Source: Allodiplogaster sudhausi
Lineage: Eukaryota > Nematoda > Chromadorea > Rhabditida > Diplogasteridae
Reading direction: 5' to 3'
DNA length: 64,000 bases
Assembly (NCBI GenBank): GCA_945643635.1
Contig: CALZFC010000005.1
Location: forward strand, 5,793,001 to 5,857,000
Part shown: positions 25,426 to 36,300 of the stretch, in pieces
How the letters are laid out: each line of letters starts with the position of its first letter
Numbering within the stretch: the first letter of the stretch is position 1
Position numbers and translations under genes: made by a program
Notes under the pieces: generated by a model
The model's input: the letters and a program-made list of their open reading frames with translations, nothing else
Database searches by the model: none
Told to the model about the DNA's origin: nothing

Positions 25426-25772
25426 CCTGACAATTCTCAATCCTAGCTCTGGCTAGGAACTCCACTCCGATAGATATCCGAAAAGGTTTATCAACCACAT
25501 CCGATTCTAAAGTGCGTAGATCAATTACATCGCTCATAAAGAAATATACGTTTATCTTCGGTACACAAATTGACAGTAAAAATGCAGCAATGAGCGCAAT
25601 TTATCAATCATGAATTACGAGAATTTAATAACCTTTGATATAATATAGGCTTGAACCAGCCACGTTTGAGAACTTTGCGAGATTCTGGCACAAATATAAC
25701 TCGAACGACTTATTGCACGAAATATACAGTTATTTTTTAATGTGAATTTTCCATAATATAAAAAATGGGTGA

Positions 25773-26871
25773 CTAATGCGACTGTCCGGTGGAATGAGCA
25801 GAGCGGAGTCGCTGTCTCTCAAAGCGCCTCTCCATCTCATCGAGAAGCCTCGGAGTGTACCGAACCACGAGGCGGACGGTTCCCGTCGCAGACTTCAGCA
25901 GCTGAACTGCCCGCTCGTGCGACGCTCCCTCCACGTTCTTCAAAGGGAAAATGCACTGGCTCAGTCTTCCAGAGAATCCACTTCATTTAAGAACAATACA
26001 AACGAGCGCGTAAATAGTGTGTTGCGGGATGGATGCGCATATAAATTAATCGAACAATACTGATTAGAAAGGAACAAAAAACTTGCAGTTCGTTTGAATC
26101 GAAACGTGTTATGATAGGTCTTGGCAAGAATTATTTACGAACAAACGAATATTAACAACCAAGCGAATAATGATGTTTGAAACAGGGAAATGAAAGAAGA
26201 GAAAGGACTGACAACGCCGTTGACTGCGATGAGCTGGTCTCCCCTTTTCAGTCCGCCGTGGCGATCCGAGACTCCGCCAGGAATAATCCTCAATCAGTAT
26301 AATAATCTTCAGCTCTCTATCATACCATCAGACATCCCTTTAAAAGGCGCTCGTTACAGCTAATATAAATACATCATGCGAGTACTTATTGTGGATCTGA
26401 AACCTAAAACCAGACTAGATATATAAAATAGATGAAAAAACCGTGAGATGTAGATAGGCGAGTTCTGTTCCTTTCCACCCATGACATTGAAGCCAAGCCC
26501 TTGACTGGTCTTGGGCAGCTCGACGAGTCTCGGATGCGAGTGTCCTTCTGCAGCCGCGAAGGCCGCGACAGTTGCCTTGGCTGCCGCGGACGAGCGGATG
26601 TCTGGCGTGCCCTCCACTTCCACTGCATCATAAACGTGTTCGTAGACTTCGCGGACTGCGCAGAAAAGATCGGACTGGAGGATCTTCTGCAGCTGCTCCA
26701 ACTTCTCCCCTGTCACTTCTTCCGTTCTCTGCACGTGCTCGATCAGCTCAAGAATCCGATGCACGTCTCAAAGAGAAGAAAGCAATCAGAGCTCCATTCA
26801 CGAAAGAAGACCTCACCCCGTCTCAGGCAGGTTCCCTCCGATGCAGAAGCGAGTTCTTCTGCACGACTCAT
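25773..26871 (-). CDS. lin-7: LIN-7/Veli scaffold (L27 + PDZ)
   Basis: Polarity and receptor-localisation adaptor that forms a tripartite complex with LIN-2/CASK and LIN-10. Exons (minus): 26817-26871, 26442-26766, 26216-26288, 25773-25937; 205 residues. The L27 domain (about 18-75) contains [10 protein letters not shown] and [16 protein letters not shown]. The linker reads [20 protein letters not shown]. The PDZ domain has the [10 protein letters not shown] carboxylate loop and [19 protein letters not shown]. Then [16 protein letters not shown] closes the conserved part. All junction phases match. Confidence 0.97.
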
Positions 26872-27062
26872 CTTTGCACGAGTCTCTCCTAAGGACCTTG
26901 ATTAGGGAGGTACTGTATACTGTAGAAGAACGAGGTACTGGGAACAGCGAAGAGAACAGTTCTTTGTGATCATCAAGAATAGCATTTTAAGAAAGTTTAT
27001 CGAATGAAGAAAAACCTGCAACAACATCTAAACAATAAAAAAGAAAGCTCGGGCACAGTCGT

Positions 27063-27562
27063 TCAAATACGAGTTACCAATTTGAATGACTGCGACATGC
27101 GTTTAGGCAGGACATTAAAGGTAAGTTTACGCCGTTCAGAGAGGGTGGGAGGGAGTACTTCGCTAGCATCTTCATCCATCTCATCCCTGTTAACTTCTTC
27201 CGTCGTAATTCGAACCACTCCATCACAAGCAGCCTTCAGAAGAAGTTGTCCACGATCCGTTTCGAAACTAATCTGAAAGTCTTGAACATAATAGAAAATC
27301 GTTATAAATATTAAACCCTGAATTGTTCACTTAATTAGTCTTCAACAATTTGCCAAATCAAGATAATCATAATCTGAAGAATGAATTAGATGCGTACGTT
27401 CATTCCGGGAAGGTAGTTGAAGTTTTGTTGGCAGACGATGAGCTCTCCCTGGCAAACGGCTTCTCCGTCCGTTCTGTAGATGCCTCGAAAGGGTTTGTTT
27501 GGAGGAGGGCGGAGGGCGTTTCTTGTTGAACACAGAACAGGGCGCGCGAGTCGTGTCAGCAT
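27063..27562 (-). CDS. MRPL27: Mitochondrial ribosomal protein bL27m
   Basis: Component of the mitochondrial large subunit. Exons (minus): 27398-27562 and 27063-27272; 124 residues. The N-terminus MLTRLARPVLCSTRNALR is a presequence-like stretch. The family spacing is seen in GIYRTDGEAVCQGELIVCQQ, NFNYLPGMN and GVVRITTEE, and the end reads SQSFKLVTRI. The canonical bacterial N-terminal Gly-rich motif is missing, as in many mitochondrial forms, so the call rests on the pattern G-x4-G-x2-V..Q..F..PG..V and the C-terminus. First gene of the minus-strand cluster. Confidence 0.8.
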
Positions 27563-28242
27563 CGGTGTTCGAAAGAATACCACAGTTAAATCTTAGTTCA
27601 TGGCGTCACGACATTTCCCTCTTTATATTTAACTCATCTATTGAATAAAAGAGATATGGAGAAAATACAAGTAGTACGACATTAAAAATAGAAAACACGA
27701 AGCAGAACCTCAGAATTTTTCACCGGTTCAAATCTTTTGAAAGAACTAAATATGCGTTAAGATAAATGACTTGCGCAATTCTATATCAGTGCGCCATACT
27801 CGTCATTTAATTCACGAGCGCACGGAGGGTGCCCGCCCTTAAAAAATTCCGGAAATTTGACACAGCGAATACAGTATTTTCCGCGTTACGCCCGTTTCAT
27901 GCGTCGCGGCAAGGCACAGCATACAGCTCGCCTCCAAATGCATCGATCGAAGTGATTTAAACTCCCTCCAAAAGTTACCGTAATATTTGGTTATATTCGG
28001 GCAACTGGCAATTTGCCAGCAGTTTCACCTTAGCTCTAATGATTTTGAAGTCCCACTCCAAATTGCGATCTGGTAAATCTCGGCGAAAATCTCGACCAAT
28101 CTAATTCACAACTACACTCGTCCACCATAACGAACATGGATACCCCCCGTGCGAGCGGTTTTTTTTACATTTGTGTTTCGTACTTTTTGATTTTTCTGGT
28201 TTATTTATTTCAGACTCTCTTTGCTGACGCTCAGGTTCTACA
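27563..28242. other. Divergent intergenic region MRPL27/ELOF1
   Basis: No coding frame. Contains a small interrupted inverted repeat, GTGCGC...CTCGT with ACGAGCGCAC, at about 27790-27824. TATTTCAG at 28206-28213 lies 29 bp before the ELOF1 start and could be a leader-intron or trans-splice acceptor. Confidence 0.45.
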
Positions 28243-28591
28243 ATGGGGAAGCGAAAATCGAAGAGAAAGCCGCCACCAAAGTCGAAGGCGATCATGCCTC
28301 TGGAGACGCAATTCAACTGTCCCTTCTGCAATCACGAAAACACTTGCGAAGTCAAAATGTCGGTCTTTTTATCTATTTTCTTCTTATCAATCGAAAAGTT
28401 ATTTTCTTCCAGCTTGCTTAGTTTCACGGACGAGTTGCATCGTAATTAGTTTCAGGGATCGAGAGAAGAACGTGGGCTTCATTCAATGTCGCGTGTGCTC
28501 GGAAGACTTCCAGACAACAATCAACTACCTCTCTGAGCCCATCGATGTCTACTCAGATTGGATCGATGCGTGTGAACAGGCCAATGCTTGA
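28243..28591 (+). CDS. ELOF1: ELOF1, transcription elongation factor 1 homologue
   Basis: Small zinc-ribbon factor that travels with RNA polymerase II and supports transcription-coupled repair. Exons 28243-28358 and 28456-28591 give 83 residues, the same as the human protein. The basic N-terminus [13 protein letters not shown], then CPFC and CRVC zinc pairs and the end [19 protein letters not shown], are family hallmarks. Splicing restores ..[15 protein letters not shown]. Confidence 0.98.
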
Positions 28592-30175
28592 ATCCTATTC
28601 CTCGTTTGAGAAGAAGCTGCAGATCTCTGCATCCTTTCCGTAATTTACATTTCCAAGGTTTTCTGATATCCATTTTTTTTTTTATTAAGGCGACCTTATC
28701 CATAACGCATGAATCTTCCCACCGATTTTGCCAGGAAATATGAAATTGCATAGTTTGTCAAAGGAAAGTTGTTGCCGCCTACAGCCGGATAGTGATTATT
28801 CAGAAAGGCTTAAATGTCATATCACTTTTTATCACAGGATTTAATTTTCAAAGGGTTTCAAGCACATTGAGGTTTTCGATTATTTCTTCAGTTGACCTTA
28901 ACGTTAATAAGGAACAGTGCTGGACAGGAATCTTTTACGGCTAGAGTATCCTTCTATCTTCCCTAGCTTTATCTGTTGTCGGTGGGAAGGTTATATATCT
29001 TTTCTGATCTAATACGAATGCCGTTGCCTCTTTCCACACCAACACTCTTATAGCGAATGTTGGTTATTTTGATAACCATTGTATATAGACAGTGCTATTT
29101 CTTTGCCTCTGCTTCCGTTCTCATTTCCATTTGTGCATCACTCCTCGAGCTTGGCTCGCTTATGTACTCGTCTCTTTTCGAGAGGGAAATAAATGTGTTT
29201 CGAAGTATCCACTGTGACTCGTTTCATTTTTATTTCCACTGCTAAACTTCACTTCCACGTCTCACTTCGGTGTGCGTAAATAAACTGAGTAAGTAAGTAA
29301 CATACTGTTTTATGCTTGACATCAACGAATATTTTAGTTGGCGAAATTGCGGGGTGATGGAAGTGTTAGTGCATAGCAGGCAACTATTAAAACGTTGACT
29401 TCCTACACCTTTTGAAAGCATACAAAGAACATTCCAGAAACACCTTAGTTAGATCACATAATCTTTTACCGCAAGTCGATCCCTTTTTATAACCTTTGCG
29501 TTGCTCTTCATATATGTCCTTGGAAAGATTTTTTTAATAGATTCTAAGCAGTTGAGACACATTTTCACGAAAAAAAAGTAGAAAAGTAAAAAAAATTACT
29601 GGTGTTAAGATGGTTCCAGACAAGAGGAAATGACCGGTCGAATCGAAATCACTTTTCTGGGGTTATTTAATGGAAAACACGAACGAGGCGGTTGCTGATC
29701 ACGCCCATTTACCCTCCCTGGCTCTTCCACTCCCTTTCTCGCTACCCCATCTCCTCCATCTACCCATCACCTTTTACTTCCGTCTGCCTCCTTCTCCCCC
29801 TGATTCTCTCTCCTTCTCTCTGTTCATCTCTGCTTCTCTCTCTCTGTCTCTCTCTCTGTCTCTCTCTTTGCCTCTCTATCTACCTCCTCTTGCTGCCTCG
29901 TTATCTCTTCTCTCTACTCCTGACCGTTGCCCATGAGTTGAAGGTACGGCGAGAAGAGAAGAAAGTGAGCTCATTCCTATCAGCCAGCCGCCTCCAATGT
30001 CCAATCAGCAAAACCAATACTCTCCTGATCTACTTTGCCACGAGAATCGTAAGTCATTCTCCATCTCTGTCTCTCTCTGTCTCTCTCTCTCTGTCTCTCT
30101 CTCTCTCTCTCTCTGTCTCTGTCTCTGTCTCTCTGGGTCTTTCTAAACTCTGATCTGTGCTCTCATCTCACTTTC

Positions 30176-30219
<44 letters not shown>

Positions 30220-30690
30220 CTCTCTCTCTCACTGTCTCTCTGTCTCTGTCTCTCTGTCTCTTTCTAAACTCTGATCTATGCTCTCATCTCTCTCTCTCTC
30301 TCTCTCTCCTGTCTCCCCTTTCCTCATTAATCATTCTCTTTGCCCTTTATCTCTTCTCCCGTGGTAATCACATGTCTCGTTCCGGCGTTCAGTTCAAGTA
30401 GTTTTTTCTTCGAAATATCGCCTTTAATTAATCCTTCATTATATATTCTACTTGTGAACATAAATATACTAGAATACTTACAAGGAATTGATTGCCACTA
30501 CACTTTTACTTGTGTTCGAAACTGATTAAGATCTCTCCACGCATTCTCGGCCATTTCTGAGAGGAACAGTGTTCAAACTCAGTGACCAGATTCTTATTCA
30601 GGTTATTGTTGTTGCTATGGCATAGTTGTTGAAAAGAGTAAGAGGGCAGGTGTGAACTAAGGAAAAGCTGGGAGGCGATAGATTGGAGTG
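28592..30690. other. Gene-poor stretch with CT microsatellites
   Basis: About 28,600-29,660 is AT-rich without supported genes. CT-rich blocks fill 29815-29880, 30050-30140 and 30177-30320, some with CTGT variants. One exon-like stretch, about 29944-30048 (+), reads RREEKKVSSFLSASRLQCPI and ends at a consensus GTAAGT donor. It could be an upstream exon of the gene at 30696, but I could not link it. Confidence 0.5.
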
Positions 30691-30695
30691 AGTGA

Positions 30696-31443
30696 GTGGC
30701 GGAAGAAGAAAAGGAAGAAAGACAGGATCTCCTCCATGTTCTGCGCTCTCTCCAAGTCGACCCTCTTCCAACGACGGAATCCCTCAGAGATCTCATCAAG
30801 GTGCAACTGGAATTCATTGCAAATGAATGGAAGAAGAGAGCGGCCAATTCAGAGATTGCACTCAAGGTTTCATTCTCTGTCTCCGTTTCTTCACTGCTTC
30901 CTCTTCTTGCCAGGGGATGCTTCTCATTCTGGAATGTTGTATGTGGAATCCGGGAGCAAATGAGGATCTCTTCGAGCAACTCATCCGCTCTCTCGGATTC
31001 CAGTCTGTCCAGTTCTGGAAGGTTCCGACAAATGAAATGAAGACTCTTTCTTGAAGCATCTTTACTGTCTCAGATGGCTGTACCCTTCGTGTTCGAATCT
31101 GACTTCTCTTCTGCGACGAAGTACAGGGATTCTCTGCTTTTCGCACTTACTCTCTATGACGTCAACACTGGCAAGAACAAACTTAGGTTCAGAAAATCTT
31201 TATTTCCTTTTTAAATATGATGTCTACAAGGAACGTTCTGACCCGCCGTTCAGAGAATTGTACGCAGCAGTGCCTGGGATTCGCGAGTCCCTTCTGGGGC
31301 AGCACGCTAAGCAATTCGGAGAACGATTCCATCATCTGCAGAAGAGAATCTCCCGTCACGCTTCCCTCTCTTCTCTCCACTCAGAACCAGACTCCGCTCT
31401 TCTGCCTCAGGGCAAGCTCCTTCAGACGTCTTCTTTGCATTAG
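30696..31443 (+). CDS. Unidentified helical protein, N-terminus incomplete
   Basis: I do not recognise this gene. Likely exons: from about 30696 to 30866 (..EEEKEERQDLLHVLRSLQV ... NSEIALK), 30914-31018 (GMLLILECCMWNPGANEDLF ... FQSVQFWK), 31075-31164 (MAVPFVFESDFSSATKYRDS ... LFALTLYD) and 31231-31443 (ERSDPPFRELYAAVPGIRES ... KRISRH..). Joins are phase-0 and the product is amphipathic and probably all-helical, reminiscent of an armadillo/HEAT-like fold. The first exon has no ATG, so at least one exon lies upstream. The stop at 31441-31443 is 32 bp before the next gene's ATG. Confidence 0.5.
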
Positions 31444-31475
31444 TACTCACTGTCTTGTTGTTGGTTCTAGTAAGG

Positions 31476-33111
31476 ATGGCTTCAGAGGACTCTTCTGAGA
31501 GCGAAGGCGAGCAGACGAACTCGTTGCCTGCCGCCCTTGCCAGCTCGCACTTCCATGTAGGCTCGTTCTTTCTTTCCACGAATCACTCCTTCCCTGCAGG
31601 GACGAGTGATCAATGTGTCGAATGCTCCGCCAGTCACCCTGAAGAGACAGAAGAGTGGAGAGTGGGAGATGAAGCAAGGCTCGGGCGGTCTTGTGGCCTG
31701 CGTTGATCCGATCATGACCAAGCGGGAGGACAATCTCTGGCTCGCCAATTTCGGTTTCTTCTTTCCTCATTCTACTCTTTCCTGAGATGTTGACGTGTGC
31801 TTTTCGTATGCTGAGATGGGCAGACTTGTGCAATCCCTTTTGAATGAGTGTGTTCCAGGCCTGAACATGGGAGAGGGGCGGAGGAGTGAACACGCCCTGG
31901 CGCCTGCCACGAACACCCTCGGGCTCCCACTCATCAAGCAGCACAACGCACAGGTTCTAGCCTCCCTTTCACTCTCTCCCCATCAAACGAATGCATTTTA
32001 TAGGTGCTCTTCCACGTCCTGGCTGAGGACGACGAAGCTGAAGCTCCAAGCGCTTCCCAGAAGAAGGCGAGGCACGATGAGACAGGAAAAGGGAGAGTGA
32101 AGGAGACAGGGAGATAGAGAGAGAGACAGAGATAGAAAGCGAGGTAGAGAGTGTATGGAAAGTGAGATAGAAAGTGAGACTGAGAGCCATCATGATAGAG
32201 ATAGAGAGTGAGACAGAGATATAGAGTGAGACAGAGATTGCGAGCGAGACAGAGAGAGATAGAAAGTGAGGTAGAAAGAGTGAGAGAGAGAGAGGTTATG
32301 GCACAGTAGTGCGAAACCAGTAGCAATGCAAAATGAGCGTGCTTTGAGGGAAGAGTTGTCGTTGCTGGGAGTGCTGAACAACTACAACCGTGGGCGGTAC
32401 AAGCTGAACCCCGTGGTTGTGCAGGCGGATGACTACGCTGTGTACTACGGAGGGATCAGCAACGGCCTCCTCTGGCCTGCCCTGCACAATCTGCCCGAGT
32501 ACATCGCCGGCGAGTACAATCATGAGCCGGTTTGTTCCTCTATTATCTACCGTACCCTTTGACTAGTCCCTTCTCCTCTCCTGTCTACCGTACCCTTTGA
32601 CTAGCCCCTTCTCCTCTCCTGTCTACCGTATCCTTCTCAGCTCCTCCGCCAACATTGGTGTTCGTATGTCCGAGTGAACTACCAATTCGCCATCGACGCA
32701 GTGCGGAACAGTCGTCCCCAGGCAAGAAGAAGAATGGCGTGGAAAGGGATGAAATGCTGGAATTGTAGGATTTCATCTGGATCCACGACTACCACTTGGT
32801 ATTGGTTGGATTGGTGATGCAATCCCTCGACCCGAACATCGAAGTCGGCTTCTTCCTCCACATTCCCTTCCAGCCTCCTACGAACTTCTTTGACACATTC
32901 AAACTCTGCGCCATTCCATTGCTTCGCGGTCTTCTTCGATTCACCAAGGTGTCCTTTTCTCTCTTTCTCCTACTCTGATTATGCTTATTCCATTCGCTCT
33001 CCTCCACTCTCAGGTCGGCTTCCAAACACACAGAGATCGGCAACGATTTGTGGAGGAAGTTGAGAGGCATGTCAAAGGTGCCAAAGTAGGTTCATGATCA
33101 CTCCTCTTGGC

Positions 33112-33162
<51 letters not shown>

Positions 33163-33177
33163 CTAGTTATCTTTCCC

Positions 33178-33218
<41 letters not shown>

Positions 33219-33232
33219 TTCTTCTAGTTATC

Positions 33233-33287
<55 letters not shown>

Positions 33288-33301
33288 CTCTCTCTAGTTA
33301 T

Positions 33302-33342
<41 letters not shown>

Positions 33343-36300
33343 AGATCACATTCGACCAACAGCAAGACATCTTCACAGTGGCGGCAGAGGGAAGCACGAG
33401 TTCCCTTGGCGTCTTCCCAGTTTCCATTCGCAATGATGACTTTCTGAAATTCGTTGATTTGCCGGAAACTTCGGCACTTTCGAGCAATATCAGGAAGAAA
33501 GTCAGAGTACCTTCATTCTGGAATGTATAATTTTTTAACGTTTTTTATTTCCTGTGAACAGCAAAATTTTCTGCGTTGTAACATTTGGTTTTTCTTCTTC
33601 GTCTTTTCAAAATTTATTTCCGGTGCAATTTCTAACAAAACGTTAGTAATCTTTTTGAGGTTCTGGGCAAGGATGCCGTGGAAGACTCTCGCCTCTTCTT
33701 CTCCGTTGAGAGATTCGACTACACGAAGGGAATTCGGGAGAAGCTTCTGGCCTTCCGGAGATATCTGGAGAAGTATCCAGAGAGACAGAAGAAAGACGTC
33801 CTCTACCAGGTTCGGTTCCCCTTCTCAGCCACCGAAACGGAAAGTTTCCATTAAGGTGGCAGTTACGAACCGACGCTCCGTTGACACTTATCGTGCTTAT
33901 CAAGACGAGTGCATTGCCATCGCAGATTCTATCAACTCCCAGTTTGCATGCGGAGAATGGAAGCCTGTGGTTCTCGAGACAGATGGCAGGATCTTCTCTT
34001 TCTCTCTTCATCCCACTCTCTCATATTCATCTCTTCCAGGTCTTCCTCGTCCACAACTCGTTGCTTGTTACTGTGCAATGGATATCGGTGTAGTCAAACC
34101 GCGAAAGGATGGCATGAATCTGGTACGGTCATGCATATCTTTTTTTAAATCGATCACTTTGAAATCCACATAATGTTTTCTAAGTATTATCTTGTTTCAG
34201 GCTGTGATGGAATAGCACTCAATGATAAATAAAAATGAACAGGTAGCGAAGGAGATGATTGTCGTGAATCCCCGGGCTGGCCTTCTCTTGTCCACGGGAG
34301 CAGGGACGGAGATTCAGTTGTACAGAGCGGGTCTCTACGAGGACAAGGAAAGCGGTCGATTCAACTACACCCGAGTTGATCTCCTCGCCGATGTCGAAGT
34401 TCGGTCTTTTTGTGCTTGGAAGTTTTCCCCTCATAGACACATTCAGGTATTCGCGGATGCTTTCCACACTGCGATGAGAGCGAGCGAGAAAGAGAGAGCG
34501 GCCTCGGGGGCAGTCCTCCACTCTTTCATTCTCCACCATGACATCGAACGATGGAGCGAAGCCTTCCTCGACCCTGGATGGACTCATCATGTCATCCGAA
34601 GGACTGCAGTCAGTCACTCCCCTTTCTTCCCTTTTCATCTTCTTCTTGAGGTCTTGACTCTGGACGACTTCTTCTCTCTCATCATGAGAACTCGCCACAT
34701 TCGGCGGCAGATTGTAGAGAGAGTCCTCGAAGGAATCCCCATTCGGCATCATTTCATCATTTCTCTCACAAATGCCAAGGTTTCGAATCAATTGCATACA
34801 TAAGAATATATGTATTTACATATGTATGTACATATGTACAATGTATGTATATAGATTCACTACAGGGCCATAAATATAAAGCGCTGATAAATTTGAAAGG
34901 AATCGCTAGAATCTGGATGCGAAGAGGGTTGCCAGCTGAAAGTGCGAACTTCGCCGGACAGTGACAACTTTGCACTTTTCGACATCCGGGAGGAGCTGGT
35001 GGAGCTGGAAAGAGACCTTTCCTTCCTCAAATACGTCCAGAGCGACAATCCGGACAACATCGAGCAATTCGTCCAGGTCACTACTCTCTTTATTCTCTTT
35101 ACAACTATATGTACATACATACAATGCTAGACATATGTATGTACATATGTATGTATGTACATGCATTTATTGGACAACTATGAAAACAATAATATAATAC
35201 GTGGAAAATAAGTGGATTAACAACTCTAAAGAATGCAAGCACAGAAAAGGGGAAAGTAGTGTATCGACTGGACTCTTGCATCCTCGCTGGCTCATTGTGT
35301 TTTACAATCAAGATATAAATATGCTGTCAGAAAGTAAGAAATATATTATGAATTGGAGTAGAGAAAGCGAGAGCAAGGGAGTGCAATCGATCTCGGCTCC
35401 GTCTGATTTCCATGACAACCAAAGTTGTTCATCTCAGACTGACTGAGTCGGCTCTGCAAGAGTTCTCCGCTGCCAGGAATGGGTCTGCTTGACCTGGTGA
35501 AGTCGTTCAAGTCGACGACAGGGAAAGAGATTCGCATTCTTCTGCTTGGACTGGACAACGCGGGCAAGACGACTCTGCTCAGACATCTCTCCTCCGAGGA
35601 CACGACTCACGTCACTCCCACGAAGGGATTCAATGTCAAGAGTGTCGTCTCGGCTGGCATCTCTCTGAATGTCTGGGACATTGGCGGGCAACGGTCGATC
35701 CGCCCCTACTGGGCGAACTACTTTGCTGGTTCGGACGCAGTGATCTACGTGGTTGATTCCTGCGACAGAAGACGGTTCGATGAGACTTCTCTCGAGCTGT
35801 TCGATCTCCTCGATGAACACAAACTCGTTGGAGTGCCAGTTCTCGTGCTGGCGAACAAGCAGGACATGGCCTCTTCTGCAACTGCCGCGGAAATCTCAGC
35901 GGCCATTGGATTGACAAGGATAAGAGATCGTCACTGGCAGATTCAGCCCTGCGTTGCCACGACGGGCGAGGGCGTTGAAGAGGGCATCAAGTGGCTGGCC
36001 AACACAATCAAGCAACGCTCTGGACAACTCGGCAGTTGAATCTCCTTCCCATTCACTCTTTCTCTTCTTTTCCCTGACATAACACTGATGAAGATACTTC
36101 AGCGCAGTTTTCATGTGCATATGTACACAATGTCCAGCTACTCAATAGCATGAACCCTAGTATGAAGAGTGAGAAAGGGAATCGCTTGGTAGTGTATGGG
36201 ATCTGCTCCTTCAGGGCGGAAATAATGATAACAAGGGACTCAAAATGTGGTGGATGAGGGTCTGTCCAATGAAGTTGGGAGTAAAGAAAAACGTGGATGG

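Larger units (their letters stand above)
22983..27562 (-). other. Probable four-gene operon: MRPL27 > LIN-7 > ISCA2 > TTC19
   Basis: Four genes in the same direction with 191, 347 and 268 bp between stop and next start. Nematodes trans-splice polycistronic pre-mRNAs, and spacing of this order is common in their operons. Three of four products are mitochondrial. Candidate trans-splice acceptors (TTAG or CTAG before the start) precede lin-7 and ISCA2. Trans-splicing cannot be proved from DNA. Confidence 0.55.
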
